DNA of 64,000 bases from Hymenobacter sp. BRD128 (GCF_013256625.1 NZ_CP053908.1:62001-126000); one strand, 5' to 3'; shown: positions 34,168 through 43,014, numbered from the stretch's first letter. Translations and numbers: made by a program. Notes: generated by a model from the sequence alone, not told the origin.

Positions 34168-35702
34168 ATGAAAACGCTTTGGCTCCTGCTGGTGAGCGGG
34201 CTGCTACTGGCTCCTGGCCCGGCGAACGGGCAGCCAGCTGCCCCCGCCGGGCCGCGCCCGGTGGGCACCGGATACCCGCTCGACCTGCTGGTAATCACCC
34301 ACGTGAACCTCATTGACCCGAGCACCGCCGAAGTGGTGCGCGATTGCATGGTGGTAGTGCGCGACGGACTTATCGTGTCAGTGGGCAAGTGGGTGCCGGC
34401 CGGGCGGGCCGTGCCGCGCCTGAATGGCCAGGGACTCTACCTGGTGCCCGGCCTCTGGGATGGCCGCGCCAACGCGCTGGCTACGGCCGCCGCCGAGCGC
34501 GTGGCGCTGCCGCTGTACCTGGCCAGTGGCATCACCAGCATCCGCGAGATGCCTAGCCAGCGCCCGCCGGGTGAGGTAACGGCTACCAGCCAGTTAGTTA
34601 CGAGCGGGGCCTGCGCCGGGCCGCGCCTGATGCTAGCCGGCCCGCTGCTAGCCGGCCCGCTAGCCTCCGCCGGCACCCGCGCCGAAGGGCGGGCGCAAGC
34701 CACTGCCCGGCTGGCCGGGGCCGGCGGGCAGCGCCCGCTGGTGGGGGCACTGCTGCCGCGCGAGGCCTACCTGGGGGTGGCTGCCGCCGTGGCTGCGGCC
34801 CAACTGCCGCTCGGGGGCCACGTGCCCGAGAGCGTGACCCTAGCCGAGGCGCTGGCGGCCGGCCAGGTCGGGTTTGAGGACCTGGACAAGCTGCTGCTGG
34901 CCTGCTCGCCCCACGAAGCTCAGCTGGTGGCCGCCCGCGCCGCCTGCCTGGCCGGCCCCAGCCCACCGCCCGGCTAGCGGCCTGCATTAGCGGGCAGCAG
35001 GCCCTCATTGCCGCGTCGTTTAGCCCGGCTCGTTGCGTTGCCCTGGCCGAGGCGCTGGCCCGGGCGCACGCCTATGTGGTGCCCGCGCTGGCGGCCCACG
35101 CGGCGACCCTCGCCGCTACCTGGGCGCTGCCCGACTCGCTGCGCTGCCTGGCGCCCGCCGGGCTGCGGCAGCAGTGGACCGAAGCGGCCGGGCGCCAGCA
35201 GCGCGCGTCGGCGGCCGGCAGAGCTAGCCGGCCGGCCCTCGACTCGGTGCGTGGCCGGCTGCTGGCCGAGCTGCTGCGGCAGCGCGTAACTATCGTGGCG
35301 GGCTCCGACGCGGGCGCGGCCACTCCGGGCCTGCTTTACGGCACCGGCCTTGTGACGGAACTGGAGCTGCTGGTGGCCGCCGGCCTCACACCGGCCCAGG
35401 CTCTGCGCGCCGCCACCGTAGCCCCGGCCATGATAACGGGGCACTACTCGGACCTGGGCCGCATTGAGCCCGGCTACCGGGCCGATATGGTGCTGCTGGC
35501 CGCCAACCCCCTCACCGACATCCGCCACTTGCGCCAGGTAGCGTCGGTACTGCAGGGCGGCTACCTCCTGGACCGGGGCGCGCTGGCGGCGCTGGTAGCC
35601 CAGGCCACCCAAGCTGCCCGGGCCGGGGCCTTGCCGCCCACGGCGGCGGTGCGCAAAGTAGCCCGGCGGCCGCCAGTGCCTAGCCCAGCGGCAAGCAAGT
35701 AA
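34168..35702 (+). pseudogene. Degenerate amidohydrolase-like secreted protein, one frameshift
   Basis: First frame from ATG 34168: signal peptide (LWLLLVSGLLLAPGPANG), LLVITHVNLIDPSTAEVV, GLYLVPGLWDGRANAL, YLASGITSIREM, GGHVPESVTLAEALAAGQ. Second frame: VTIVAGSDAGAATPGLLYGT, AGLTPAQALRAATVAPAM and LGRIEPGYRADMVLLAANPL. One base is missing in the CCCC run 34956-34959; joined length ~511. The fold is of the imidazolonepropionase/prolidase-like amidohydrolases, but the metal-binding H-x-H after PGL is replaced by DGRAN and the expected His in the E-H-L motif by ED. It is therefore probably not a normal metallohydrolase even if the frame is intact. An island-type operator precedes it. Confidence 0.75.
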
Positions 35703-35765
35703 TTGATTGATAAATAATTATAAATATTAAAATTTACTTAACCTAAACGCTTTAATCTCCTTGCC

Positions 35766-36596
35766 ATGATGCCCTCGCTTGTTGTGCTGACCGATTTTTT
35801 TGCCGTCTCCAACCATGCCCTTTCGTATGCGGCGGGACTAGCCTTGCCGCTGCACGCCCAATTGACGCTGCTGCACATCCCGCAGCCAGAACTGCTGGCG
35901 CCTTCCGCCTACGAGCCGGCGGGCAGCTATCAGGCCCCGCCCAATCGGCGCCAAACCTCCTATGCCCTGCAGCTACTGGCGGCCGGCCCGCCCGTGCTCA
36001 TCGACGGGGCCGCGCCCGAAGATGACCTGCCCGATAGCCTCACCAGCGCCATTCACGCCGCTAGCCCCTTGCTGCTGGTGCTGGGCCAGCCCGGCTCGAC
36101 CGCACTGCCAGCCGAACTAATGACGACCATGGCCATGACCCTGCTGCATCGGGTAGCCTACCCCTTGCTGCTGGTGCCGCTACGGGGCCTCGATGCTTTT
36201 CCGCCCCGCCGCCTGCTGCTGGCCATCGATGGACTGCCCTTCCGCCTCAGGCCGCACCAGGATGTGCTGCGCCGGCTGCTGCAAGCCACCCAGGGTACGC
36301 TCGACGTGGTGCACATCACCGACGATGCGCACGCCGCCACCGATGCCGAGCACCTGCTGGCTACCCTGCGCGCCAGCGACCTGGTGCCGGACTTGCCCCC
36401 ACGCCGGCTGCACCAGGTGTACCAGCCGGCGGTAACGGCCGGCGTGCTGGCCGAAGCCGCCCGCCTGCACGCCGATATGCTGGTGCTGCTGGCCCGCCCC
36501 CACAGCCTGCTCGGCAACTTGTTTCACCACAGCGCAACGGTCCGGCTGCTGCGCGATAGCCCCATTCCGGTGCTCGTGCTGCCGGTGCAGGAGTAG
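35766..36596 (+). CDS. Tandem universal stress protein (USP 6)
   Basis: 276 residues. SLVVLTDFFAVSNHALSYAA starts domain 1 (to ~135, YPLLLVPLRG); RRLLLAIDGLPFRL starts domain 2, which ends RPHSLLGNLFHHSATVRLLR and SPIPVLVLPV. Most like USP 1 (shared LTDFF.A..HAL start and C-terminus). ATG 35766 or the adjacent ATG 35769. The upstream 60 bp is strikingly AT-rich (ATAAATAATTATAAATATTA) and lacks the paired operator layout, so control may differ, or the gene may be read through from 34109. Confidence 0.9.
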   Translation: MMPSLVVLTDFFAVSNHALSYAAGLALPLHAQLTLLHIPQPELLAPSAYEPAGSYQAPPNRRQTSYALQLLAAGPPVLIDGAAPEDDLPDSLTSAIHAASPLLLVLGQPGSTALPAELMTTMAMTLLHRVAYPLLLVPLRGLDAFPPRRLLLAIDGLPFRLRPHQDVLRRLLQATQGTLDVVHITDDAHAATDAEHLLATLRASDLVPDLPPRRLHQVYQPAVTAGVLAEAARLHADMLVLLARPHSLLGNLFHHSATVRLLRDSPIPVLVLPVQE

Positions 36597-36625
36597 CGGG
36601 CGCAGCCTGCCTTAGCCACCCGCTG

Positions 36626-36667
36626 CGTGCCAAAAAGGCCCTGACTACCCAGGGCCGTTTTGGCACG
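36626..36667. terminator. Terminator after USP 6
   Basis: CGTGCCAAAA (36626-36635) pairs with TTTTGGCACG (36658-36667) and AGGCCCTG with CAGGGCC inside; a long two-part stem closed by an ACTACC-type loop. Confidence 0.75.
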
Positions 36668-36751
36668 CGGGTAAACCAGCTTGAGAATTGCCCGACTACC
36701 CGGCGCGGGCCCGCGGCCGGCTTTTTATAGCTCACTAAATACTCTTTGTCC

Positions 36752-37677
36752 ATGCCGCTCACCCTCGTTGTTTTCGCTAGCTTTTACCCGGCCGCCCGCC
36801 ACGCCGTGCACTACGCCGATGCCGTGGCCCAGGCCCTGCACGGGCGCCTGGTGCTGCTGCACGTCAACCGGGCGTCGTTGTTTGACCCCTACGAATTTAT
36901 CGCGGCCGGCTACCAGCGCCAGGAGCTGGAGCGCCAGGCCGGCACCGGGGCCGCGCTCAGCCAGCTGGCCACCGGGCTCCACAGCCCCACCACCGTCGAA
37001 ATCGCTACCGACCTGCTGCCCGTTGTGGCCGAGGATATAGCCAGCCGGCACCGCCCGGCGCTGTTTGTGCTCAGCCAGCCCGACCCGGCCTACCCCGCCA
37101 CGGCCAGCATGGCCAGCGCCTGCGCCGAGCTGCTGCGGGCCGGCAACTACCCCTTGCTGGTGCTGCCGCCCGCCGCCCCGGCAGGCCAGGCGCCCCGCCG
37201 CATTTTGCTGGCGGCCGACCGCGAGCCCTTTGTGCCCGGCCCCGAAGCTGGGTTTTTGCGCGAGTTGTGCGCGCTGCCCGGCACCGAGGTGGTGGTGGCT
37301 CACATATCAAGTGGCATAGAGGACGATGAAGGCTGTGCGCTGGCCCTGCGCGCCGTGCAGGCCAGCGGCCTGCTGGCGGGCCTGCCCCGCCCGAGCTGCG
37401 CGGCTACGAGCACGCCGACTTCGGCGCCGGCCTGCTGGCTGCCGTGGCCGACACCCAGGCCGACCTGGTGGTGGTGCTGGCCCGCCAACGCAGCTACTGG
37501 GGTGGCCTGTTTCACCGCAGCGTAACCGGCCAGCTGCTCACGCACAGCCCGGTGCCAGTGCTGGTGCTACCCGTGGCCGTGGCGGGCACCGCGCCCACTG
37601 CCCCGCCCTCCCGCCGCGTGGCCAGCGTGGCCCACTGGGCCAACACGATGCTAGCCGGCCTGGCGCCCGCCGCCTGA
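36752..37677 (+). pseudogene. Tandem universal stress protein (USP 7), one frameshift
   Basis: From ATG 36752: LTLVVFASFYPAARHAVHYA, VVLLH-type LVLLHVNRASLFDPYEF, YPLLVLPPAAP, RRILLAADREPFVPG, then a shift at the CCCC run 37385-37388. The other frame continues ELRGYEHADFGAGLLAAVAD, RQRSYWGGLFHRSVTGQLLT and SPVPVLVLP to 37677. One extra base restores ~308 residues. Its first domain is the closest match to the truncated USP 2 at 12148. Positioned 3' of a terminator; no clear operator pair was found. Confidence 0.8.
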
Positions 37678-37723
37678 GCGGCTAGCCCCCTTTCGCTTAT
37701 TTTTCTTCTAAAGCCCCTGCCGC

Positions 37724-38049
37724 ATGGATGCCATGACAACCCTTTCGCAAACCCTCACTGCGCTCAAAAAAGAGGGCTACACCGAAGATTTTAACCTGAA
37801 GCAGAACTACCTCGAAGGCCGCAATTTTGCCATTCGGGTCTTTGCCGATGATTTTGTGGTGGACAAGCACTTTCGCTTCGAAGGTGATTCCAGCCCGACG
37901 ACGAGGCCGTGGTCTATGCCATTTCCTCGGTCAAATACCAGGTTAAGGGCACCCTGGTGAACGGCTACGGCCTGTATAGTGATAGCGTGGCCAATGAGCT
38001 TGTTAAGGCCCTGCACGCCAAAGTCAGCCCTGCATACAGTGCCAAATGA
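37724..38049 (+). pseudogene. Second small protein of the mislabelled PRPP-synthetase type, one frameshift
   Basis: ATG 37724: LTALKKEGYTEDFNLKQNYL, FADDFVVDKHFRFEGDSS; after the CCC run at 37894-37896 the other frame continues DDEAVVYAISSVKYQVKGTL and VNGYGLYSDSVANELV to TGA 38047-38049. One restored base gives ~108 residues. Paralogue of the unit fused to the antiporter at 27529. Function unknown; no PRPP-binding motif is present. It sits 46 bp after USP 7. Confidence 0.7.
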
Positions 38050-38091
38050 AGCCGCCCGCCCGGTGCGGCCCGCACGCCGGGCGGCAGGGCG

Positions 38092-38225
38092 CTAGGCCTC
38101 GACGGGCCGCACGAGCACCGGGATGGGGCTTACGCGCAGCACCTGGGCCGTGACGCTGCGGTGACACAAGCTGCCGAACAGGGTGTGCGGCCGGGCCACT
38201 AGTACCAGTATTGAGGTGGTCGGGT
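38092..38225 (-). pseudogene. C-terminal fragment of a universal stress protein (USP 8)
   Basis: About 44 residues on the minus strand ending at TAG 38092: TSILVLVARPHTLFGSL, CHRSVTAQVLRVSPIPVLV. This is the conserved end of the USP 1/5/6 subfamily. The coding sequence is cut at ~38225, where an IS3-family remnant begins, so most of the gene was removed by the insertion or a later deletion. Confidence 0.8.
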
Positions 38226-38241
38226 GCAAATGGACAGTGAG

Positions 38242-38484
38242 CTAAGGTAGGTTGAAAAGGTAATGGAGTTCAATTTCGAGCAGGGTACAGTAGCTCAGGG
38301 CGGAGTGCAGGCGCTGCGTGTTGTAGTAGTGGTCGAGGTACTCGGCCAGTTCAAGCCGGGCCTCCTCTAGATTGGCAAAGCAAGCTCCGCGGGGCAGTAG
38401 CTCGGTTTTGAGCGTGCTCCAGCCGCTCTCGGCCAGGGCATTATCGTAGGGGTTACCGGGCCGGCTTAGGCTGGCCTTCTCCAA
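38242..38484 (-). mobile_element. IS3-family transposase, C-terminal fragment
   Basis: 80 residues with SLSRPGNPYDNALAES and SGWSTLKTELLPRG, then ARLELAEYLDHYYNTQRLHS, the end of the IS3-type DDE integrase-like domain (the catalytic Glu region with N-x-x-x-E-S). The upstream two thirds and the left end are missing. The 3' flank CAAATGGACAGTGAGCTA may be the surviving terminal repeat. The fragment truncates USP 8. Confidence 0.8.
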
Positions 38485-38514
38485 GGGCCGGCTTTTTGCA
38501 AACTAGGTAGTTAT

Positions 38515-39030
38515 TCAACGTCGTGCGTAAAACGGATAACTCAGCAGTACCTGCCCATTTTTTAGAAACTCCAGCGGGATACCGCCCTCGTCCAGCATAG
38601 TTTCATACAGTACACCGGTCGGGTCGGTATCAATTGCCTGCTCAGTGGCATTTAGGTCTACTAGCAGCGACCCGATGCGCAACTGGTCCGCCCCATCCGC
38701 ATTTACAGAAATAGTAACGTAGCCGTTGGGCTTAATTCTGGCATCTAAGGTGTTGAGGCTAATGCTAGTCTGCACCGCCGGGGGGCTAGCCTGTACCGTA
38801 GCCCCCGGTAGCTCAAAGCCTGGCGTGGCCGCCTCCACGATATACACCCCGTCCTGGCTGAGCTGCGTGAGTGAGTTAAACGCGCTGGCCGGCTTGAATA
38901 CCTGATAGCCACTGCCCGCGGCATTGAAGCCATAAATGGCCCGCACGTTGTTTTTCCACGGCGCCGAGGCCAGCGCTAGCGCCGCCCCGTTAAAAATGAA
39001 GCCCATCAGGCTCTTATTAATCGTACTCAT
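38515..39030 (-). CDS. Element-borne protein of unknown function (171 aa)
   Basis: Starts at ATG 39030. A hydrophobic N-terminus (SLMGFIFNGAALALASAPW) is followed by beta-rich sequence with GVYIVEAATPGFELPG and GYVTISVNADGADQLRIGSL. The spacing of strands suggests an immunoglobulin-like or carboxypeptidase-regulatory-like fold. No family recognised. First of three such genes (38515, 39118, 39877) on the same strand; all could be structural or surface proteins of the element. Confidence 0.55.
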   Translation of the reverse strand: MSTINKSLMGFIFNGAALALASAPWKNNVRAIYGFNAAGSGYQVFKPASAFNSLTQLSQDGVYIVEAATPGFELPGATVQASPPAVQTSISLNTLDARIKPNGYVTISVNADGADQLRIGSLLVDLNATEQAIDTDPTGVLYETMLDEGGIPLEFLKNGQVLLSYPFYARR

Positions 39031-39060
39031 TGGCGTAAAAAAGTAGAAGTGAAAAAAGAA

Positions 39061-39091
39061 GGCCGGCCCCGGCAGCGCGCCAGGGCCGGCC
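39061..39091 (-). terminator. Terminator of the 39118 gene
   Basis: GGCCGGCCC (39061-39069) pairs with GGGCCGGCC (39083-39091); followed on the minus strand by a TTCTTTTTTC tract. Confidence 0.75.
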
Positions 39092-39117
39092 CAGTTGTTT
39101 TTCCTAAGCCGCCAGGC

Positions 39118-39786
39118 TTAGAAATTCACCGCCGCCGCAAAGCTGCCCGCATGGGCTACCCCGGCGTGGGTGAAGCTGAACGGCTTCCCGTTGTAGCGGT
39201 CCAGGTACGCCACCGAGGCCACTTGCGTACCCCCGATAGCGATATCCATCGAAGCCGGAGCCGAGCCCCCGCTAGCCAGCGCAGTGAAGCTGAGCCGGTC
39301 GCCCGCACTAGCCGCCAGCGTTACGCCGCCGCCTTCCCCACTCGGGCCGCTCAGCGAGGTATCAAAATTCTGCCCGGTGCCCAGGCCGCCCGTACCAGCG
39401 CCCGTGCCGCTGCCGGGGGTGGCCGGCGCCAGCACCAGCTCCCCAAACAGCGCTTCCAGGGCCAGCGCCGCGCCGCCGTTGCCGTCGGCCGTTGCGTTGA
39501 ACAGCTGCACTTCCTCGCCCGGCGTGCTGGCGCCCATCGTGCCAGTAAGTGTGCCCGCCAGGCCCGCCGTGCGCAGCGCATGCACCAGCAGCGTTTCCGT
39601 CGAGAGGTCCACGCCGTAGAGCAGGTTGAGGCGGTCGAGCCGCGCCTTGGCGTCGGTTGCGCCGGCTAGCGCGCCCACGAGCGCCGTGGCATACTTGCGC
39701 ACCTTCGCATCGTAGCGGGCGCGCAGCTTCAGCGCCGTTTTCGTGCGCTTGTTCGCTTGTTTCTGGAAAAGAGATTTAGAAGCCAT
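39118..39786 (-). CDS. Element-borne protein of unknown function (222 aa), basic start and Gly-rich middle
   Basis: ATG 39786. Very basic N-terminus (QKQANKRTKTALKLRARYDA), a helical segment, then a Gly/Thr/Ser-rich linker (PGSGTGAGTGGLGTG) and a beta-rich C-terminal part (GVTLAASAGDRLSFTALASG). The layout resembles phage or extracellular structural proteins, but no family was recognised. It has its own terminator. Confidence 0.5.
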   Translation of the reverse strand: MASKSLFQKQANKRTKTALKLRARYDAKVRKYATALVGALAGATDAKARLDRLNLLYGVDLSTETLLVHALRTAGLAGTLTGTMGASTPGEEVQLFNATADGNGGAALALEALFGELVLAPATPGSGTGAGTGGLGTGQNFDTSLSGPSGEGGGVTLAASAGDRLSFTALASGGSAPASMDIAIGGTQVASVAYLDRYNGKPFSFTHAGVAHAGSFAAAVNF

Positions 39787-39826
39787 TATGCTAAAAAGTA
39801 GCGTTTTAAAGAAGGGAAAATAGAAA

Positions 39827-39853
39827 CGGCCGGCCCCGGTAGGGAGCCGGCCG
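39827..39853 (-). terminator. Terminator of the 39877 gene
   Basis: CGGCCGGC (39827-39834) pairs with GCCGGCCG (39846-39853), followed on the minus strand by TTTCTATTTTC. Confidence 0.7.
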
Positions 39854-39876
39854 CCTCAGGTGTGCAGGCCCTGGCT

Positions 39877-40623
39877 TTAGCCCACAAACTCAATTGCCAG
39901 CGGGTTGCTCGCGTTGTTGTTCAGCGGGTAGAGCTTGCCGTTGAGCTGCTGGTAGAAGTTGATGCCCACGGCCCCGATTACCACGTCATCGGCCCCGGGC
40001 GCCGCCGGCAGGCTAGCCACAACCGAGCGGGCCGCCGCCGCCGAGTTCAGGGCGATAGCGCCCAGCGGCGCGGCTACGTTAGCCACCGCGTAAGTGCCCG
40101 TCTCGAAGTTGAGCGCGGCCACCCCAAGCACCACCTCGAAGTGGGTAGCGCCCTGCGGGGCTACGATGTCGGTCTGCGGGTTCAGGCTGGCCAGGCTCAG
40201 CGTTACGTCGGCGCCGTTCTGGGCAATGCCGTAGGGCGCGTGCAGCGACTGCCCGATAGACGCGCCAGCGTTGAAGTTGAAGCCCAGCAGCTCGGTCAGG
40301 GCATTGTCCTTGTCCACTACCCGCTCGCCGCGGTCGTTGGCATCGTCCATGCCGATGATATAGCGCATCTTCTGCGTTGCCCGCGCTACCAGCGTGCTGT
40401 CGCTGGCCGAGAGCAGGAGGCCGCGCAGCGACTCGCGCAGCAGCTTGCCGGCCTTGGCGGCGCGGCCAAACTCGCTGCCGTTCTCGCGGGTGCGCTGCAT
40501 CGTGGCCGAGGTGGCGTACATCGCCTTGTTGCTCTGCGGCTTCAGGCGCACCTGGCCGGTTTTGGATACCGTGACATTACCCACGGTGCCCGAAAATTGG
40601 ATTGCTCCAGTAAGCTGACCCAT
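39877..40623 (-). CDS. Element-borne protein of unknown function (248 aa)
   Basis: ATG 40623. N-terminus GAIQFSGTVGNVTVSKTGQV with a KPQSNK motif is typical of a Bacteroidota-specific group of uncharacterised proteins that begin by describing a short beta hairpin. A helical middle (RTRENGSEFGRAAKAGKLLR) and a beta-rich C-terminus (PGADDVVIGAVGINFYQQLN) follow. No enzymatic motif. Its repeated association with integrases is suspected but cannot be tested here. Confidence 0.55.
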   Translation of the reverse strand: MGQLTGAIQFSGTVGNVTVSKTGQVRLKPQSNKAMYATSATMQRTRENGSEFGRAAKAGKLLRESLRGLLLSASDSTLVARATQKMRYIIGMDDANDRGERVVDKDNALTELLGFNFNAGASIGQSLHAPYGIAQNGADVTLSLASLNPQTDIVAPQGATHFEVVLGVAALNFETGTYAVANVAAPLGAIALNSAAAARSVVASLPAAPGADDVVIGAVGINFYQQLNGKLYPLNNNASNPLAIEFVG

Positions 40624-40682
40624 AAAATAGAAAATAAGAAGGTTGAAAAATGTACTCTCGCTGTGTTGCGCTAACGGCTTTG

Positions 40683-41336
40683 CTACCAGGTACAGCCCCC
40701 CAGGTAGCGCCGTTTAATGGCTGAATTGAAAGAGCGCCACAGCTTGGGCGGCACCGGTGCCTCGGTGCCGCACTTCCACAGGCCCCGCCCGGTCCGCTGT
40801 GCCTCGGTTTGCTGGCTAGCCCGCGCCGCTACTACATGGCTAGGGTCAAACGCCCAGGCCCAGCCCCGCACCACCAGCACGCTGTCCAGCGCCACGGCCG
40901 CTGGCGCGGGCCACGGGCTAGCCACCGGCACCCGCAGCACGCCCAGCGTGCGCCCGTACAGGTCCACCCCCTGCCGCTGCAAACGCACCAGCCGCCCACT
41001 CAGGTAGGCCCGCACCGAGTTGGTCGCCTGGTGCCCGAAGGGCTGGCTGGCTTCCGGCGCATCCACGCCCAGCAGCCGTACCCGCACCACTTGCCCGCCC
41101 GTCAGCACTTCGTAGGTGTCGCCGTCGAGGACGCGCACCACCCGCCCCAGCTCCCAGGCCGGCCCCGTCAGCGCCAGCGTGCGCAGCAGGGGAGGAGGGC
41201 CGGCCGGTGCCAGCAGCGCCCGGTCCACGCGCCGGCCGCAGCTGCCGGGGGCTAGCCCCAGCGCCACCATGCCCACCCCCGAAGCCGCTACCGTGATTTT
41301 CAGCAGCCCCCTCCAATAGTCGCTCAGTCGTATCAT
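40683..41336 (-). CDS. Secreted SNase-like (thermonuclease) protein
   Basis: 217 residues. An N-terminal hydrophobic segment (LLKITVAASGVGMVALGLAP) precedes a staphylococcal-nuclease-like OB fold: VVRVLDGDTYEVL with the calcium-binding Asp, VRLLGVDAPEASQPFG with the catalytic Arg and Glu, and DLYGRTLGVLRV with the second Arg. All three catalytic positions are kept. It cleaves DNA or RNA, outside the cytoplasm if exported. Such nucleases are common on plasmids and integrative elements. Confidence 0.85.
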   Translation of the reverse strand: MIRLSDYWRGLLKITVAASGVGMVALGLAPGSCGRRVDRALLAPAGPPPLLRTLALTGPAWELGRVVRVLDGDTYEVLTGGQVVRVRLLGVDAPEASQPFGHQATNSVRAYLSGRLVRLQRQGVDLYGRTLGVLRVPVASPWPAPAAVALDSVLVVRGWAWAFDPSHVVAARASQQTEAQRTGRGLWKCGTEAPVPPKLWRSFNSAIKRRYLGGCTW

Positions 41337-41411
41337 GCCGGCAAACCTACCGGTATCTAGGCTGCGCTGTATATTCGCTTACCCAACTATACCCCGAAGT
41401 AACCAAGTTTC

Positions 41412-41606
41412 ATGCCCCAGGTCGTCATCTACCCCAAAGAGGCCGCCACGCTCACCGGCAACAGCTACGAGGCCGGCAAGCGCCTGCTCCAACGCATCCG
41501 CACCCGGCTGGGTAAAGACGCCCGCGCCTACGTAAGCCTCGGCGAGTTCTGCCAGTATACCGGCCTGCCCGAGCGCGAGGTGAGCGCCGCCCTGAACGAG
41601 CGCTAA
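41412..41606 (+). CDS. 64-residue HTH-like small protein
   Basis: ATG 41412. VVIYPKEAATLTGNSYEAGK, then a central helix and AYVSLGEFCQYTGLPEREVS. The last part looks like a degenerate helix-turn-helix of the type found in Bacteroidota mobile-element regulators. Convergent with the integrase gene and separated from it by a strong terminator. Confidence 0.6.
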   Translation: MPQVVIYPKEAATLTGNSYEAGKRLLQRIRTRLGKDARAYVSLGEFCQYTGLPEREVSAALNER

Positions 41607-41662
41607 GCCTAGCCTGAACCCAGGCAAAGCCCACCCAAAAGGCATGCATAAGGCACCTACAT

Positions 41663-41697
41663 CCCCCGCCGTTGATTAGAAATCCCAACGGCGGGGG
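41663..41697. terminator. Bidirectional terminator between the small HTH gene and the integrase
   Basis: CCCCCGCCGTTG (41663-41674) pairs with CAACGGCGGGGG (41686-41697), a 12-bp perfect stem between convergent genes. Confidence 0.8.
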
Positions 41698-41721
41698 AGT
41701 TATAGTGCTACCGGAGGACCG

Positions 41722-43014
41722 CTACGCTGCCCCCAACTCGACGGCACAGACTGTACTTGGATTTGCCACTGGGCCGCTGGTGGGCAGTCCTTCCCATACG
41801 CGCCGCATAGTTTGGTGCTGAAAGTCCTCCACCACCTTCGCGTAAATTAGCGTCGTTTGAATCTTCGCGTGGCCCAGTACTTTTTGCAGCACTTCCGCCG
41901 GCATTCCACGCATCAGGCTCTGCGTAGCGAAGGTGTGCCGGGCCGTGTGCATGGTCACCAACTCCCACTTTGGCACTGCCCGCTTCAGTAGCTTGCCCGC
42001 TATCGTTTCCACGACCTCTACCGGCCGCTCCACGCCGGCTAGCCGGGCAATGCGTTTCAGGTAGCGATTCATCACGGCGTTGGCCATCACGGGCAATAGT
42101 TGAGCCCGCGTATCAGTGTATCGGGCTAGTAGCGCCAGCGCCGGGGGCGTCAGGTAGATGCTCACGCCTGTGCGCGTCTTCGTTTGCGTGAGCCGCAACA
42201 CCTTTGCCCCGTCCCACTCGTGTAGATTACCCGCGTGCAGGTCGTGCAGGTCCGAGTAGCGCAGGCCGGTATAACAGCAAAATACGAAGGCATCCCGCAC
42301 CAGCGCCAAGTTGTTGGGCAGTAAGGTCCGGGCCATTTGGTCCAGCTCATCGGCCGTCAGCCAGCACTTTTCTACGTCTTCCCACTCTACCGCCAGCTTG
42401 GCTGGGTCTACACTTAGTGTCTGTTTCCGGTCGTCTCGTGCCCAGGCCAGAAACGGCTTCAGGTGCTTGACGATACCCGCAATCGTATTCTGACCGTGCT
42501 CTTTCTCCGCACGCAGCCAGCCTAGCAGACTATCGTGCGCGGTGGCGTCATAGCCGGCCGCTGTCATTCCACCCGGTACCGTAGCCACCCATTCTGTTAC
42601 GGCATTGCGTGTGGTCTTATAGCCTTTTACCGTATTGGCTCGAAAGCCGCGCGCCACTAGTACGCCTAAGTATTCGTCCAGCAACTCGACTAGCCCCGGT
42701 GCGGGGGCAACTGGTGCATTGGCGGTAGCCATTGCTGCTTTTAACGCCGCCACCGTGGGCAACACACCTTGGGCGCGTAGGTCGCTGTAGGCATCCTCCA
42801 GCTTATTGCGTAGTGCTTTCAGGCGCAGCGTCGCATTGTCCAGGTCGGCAAACGACTTGCGGAACCAGCTCTGTTTGTCATTCCAATCCGCTGCTATGCA
42901 GCGCTCCCCAGTAGCTAGCCGCAGCCGTTGCCCGTCAAAGGTAGCCCGCAAGTGGATAACACACCGTCCCTGGGTGTCTGGCCGGTCCGACCGGCGCTCA
43001 AAATGAATGTTCAT
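41722..43014 (-). CDS. Tyrosine recombinase/integrase
   Basis: 430 residues from ATG 43014 (upstream in-frame sequence is not conserved). Bacteroidota-type N-terminal arm (FERRSDRPDTQGRCVIHLRA; TGERCIAADWND), SAM-like core-binding domain (~95-200) and catalytic domain with Arg in CCYTGLRYSDL, the H-x-x-R in MHTARHTFATQSL, His in LGHAKIQTTLIY and the nucleophile Tyr in IYAKVVED. All catalytic residues are present. It lies ~195 bp from the 3' end of tRNA-Leu, its probable integration site. Confidence 0.92.
   Translation of the reverse strand: MNIHFERRSDRPDTQGRCVIHLRATFDGQRLRLATGERCIAADWNDKQSWFRKSFADLDNATLRLKALRNKLEDAYSDLRAQGVLPTVAALKAAMATANAPVAPAPGLVELLDEYLGVLVARGFRANTVKGYKTTRNAVTEWVATVPGGMTAAGYDATAHDSLLGWLRAEKEHGQNTIAGIVKHLKPFLAWARDDRKQTLSVDPAKLAVEWEDVEKCWLTADELDQMARTLLPNNLALVRDAFVFCCYTGLRYSDLHDLHAGNLHEWDGAKVLRLTQTKTRTGVSIYLTPPALALLARYTDTRAQLLPVMANAVMNRYLKRIARLAGVERPVEVVETIAGKLLKRAVPKWELVTMHTARHTFATQSLMRGMPAEVLQKVLGHAKIQTTLIYAKVVEDFQHQTMRRVWEGLPTSGPVANPSTVCAVELGAA

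Noticed and set aside
35704-35746. TGATTGATAAAT upstream of USP 6
   Set aside because: Lies in an AT-rich stretch where TGAT is expected by chance; no second site and no good -7 box at the right distance.
36682-36725. TGAGAATTGCCC upstream of USP 7
   Set aside because: Only weak similarity and no A at the second position of the would-be -7 box.
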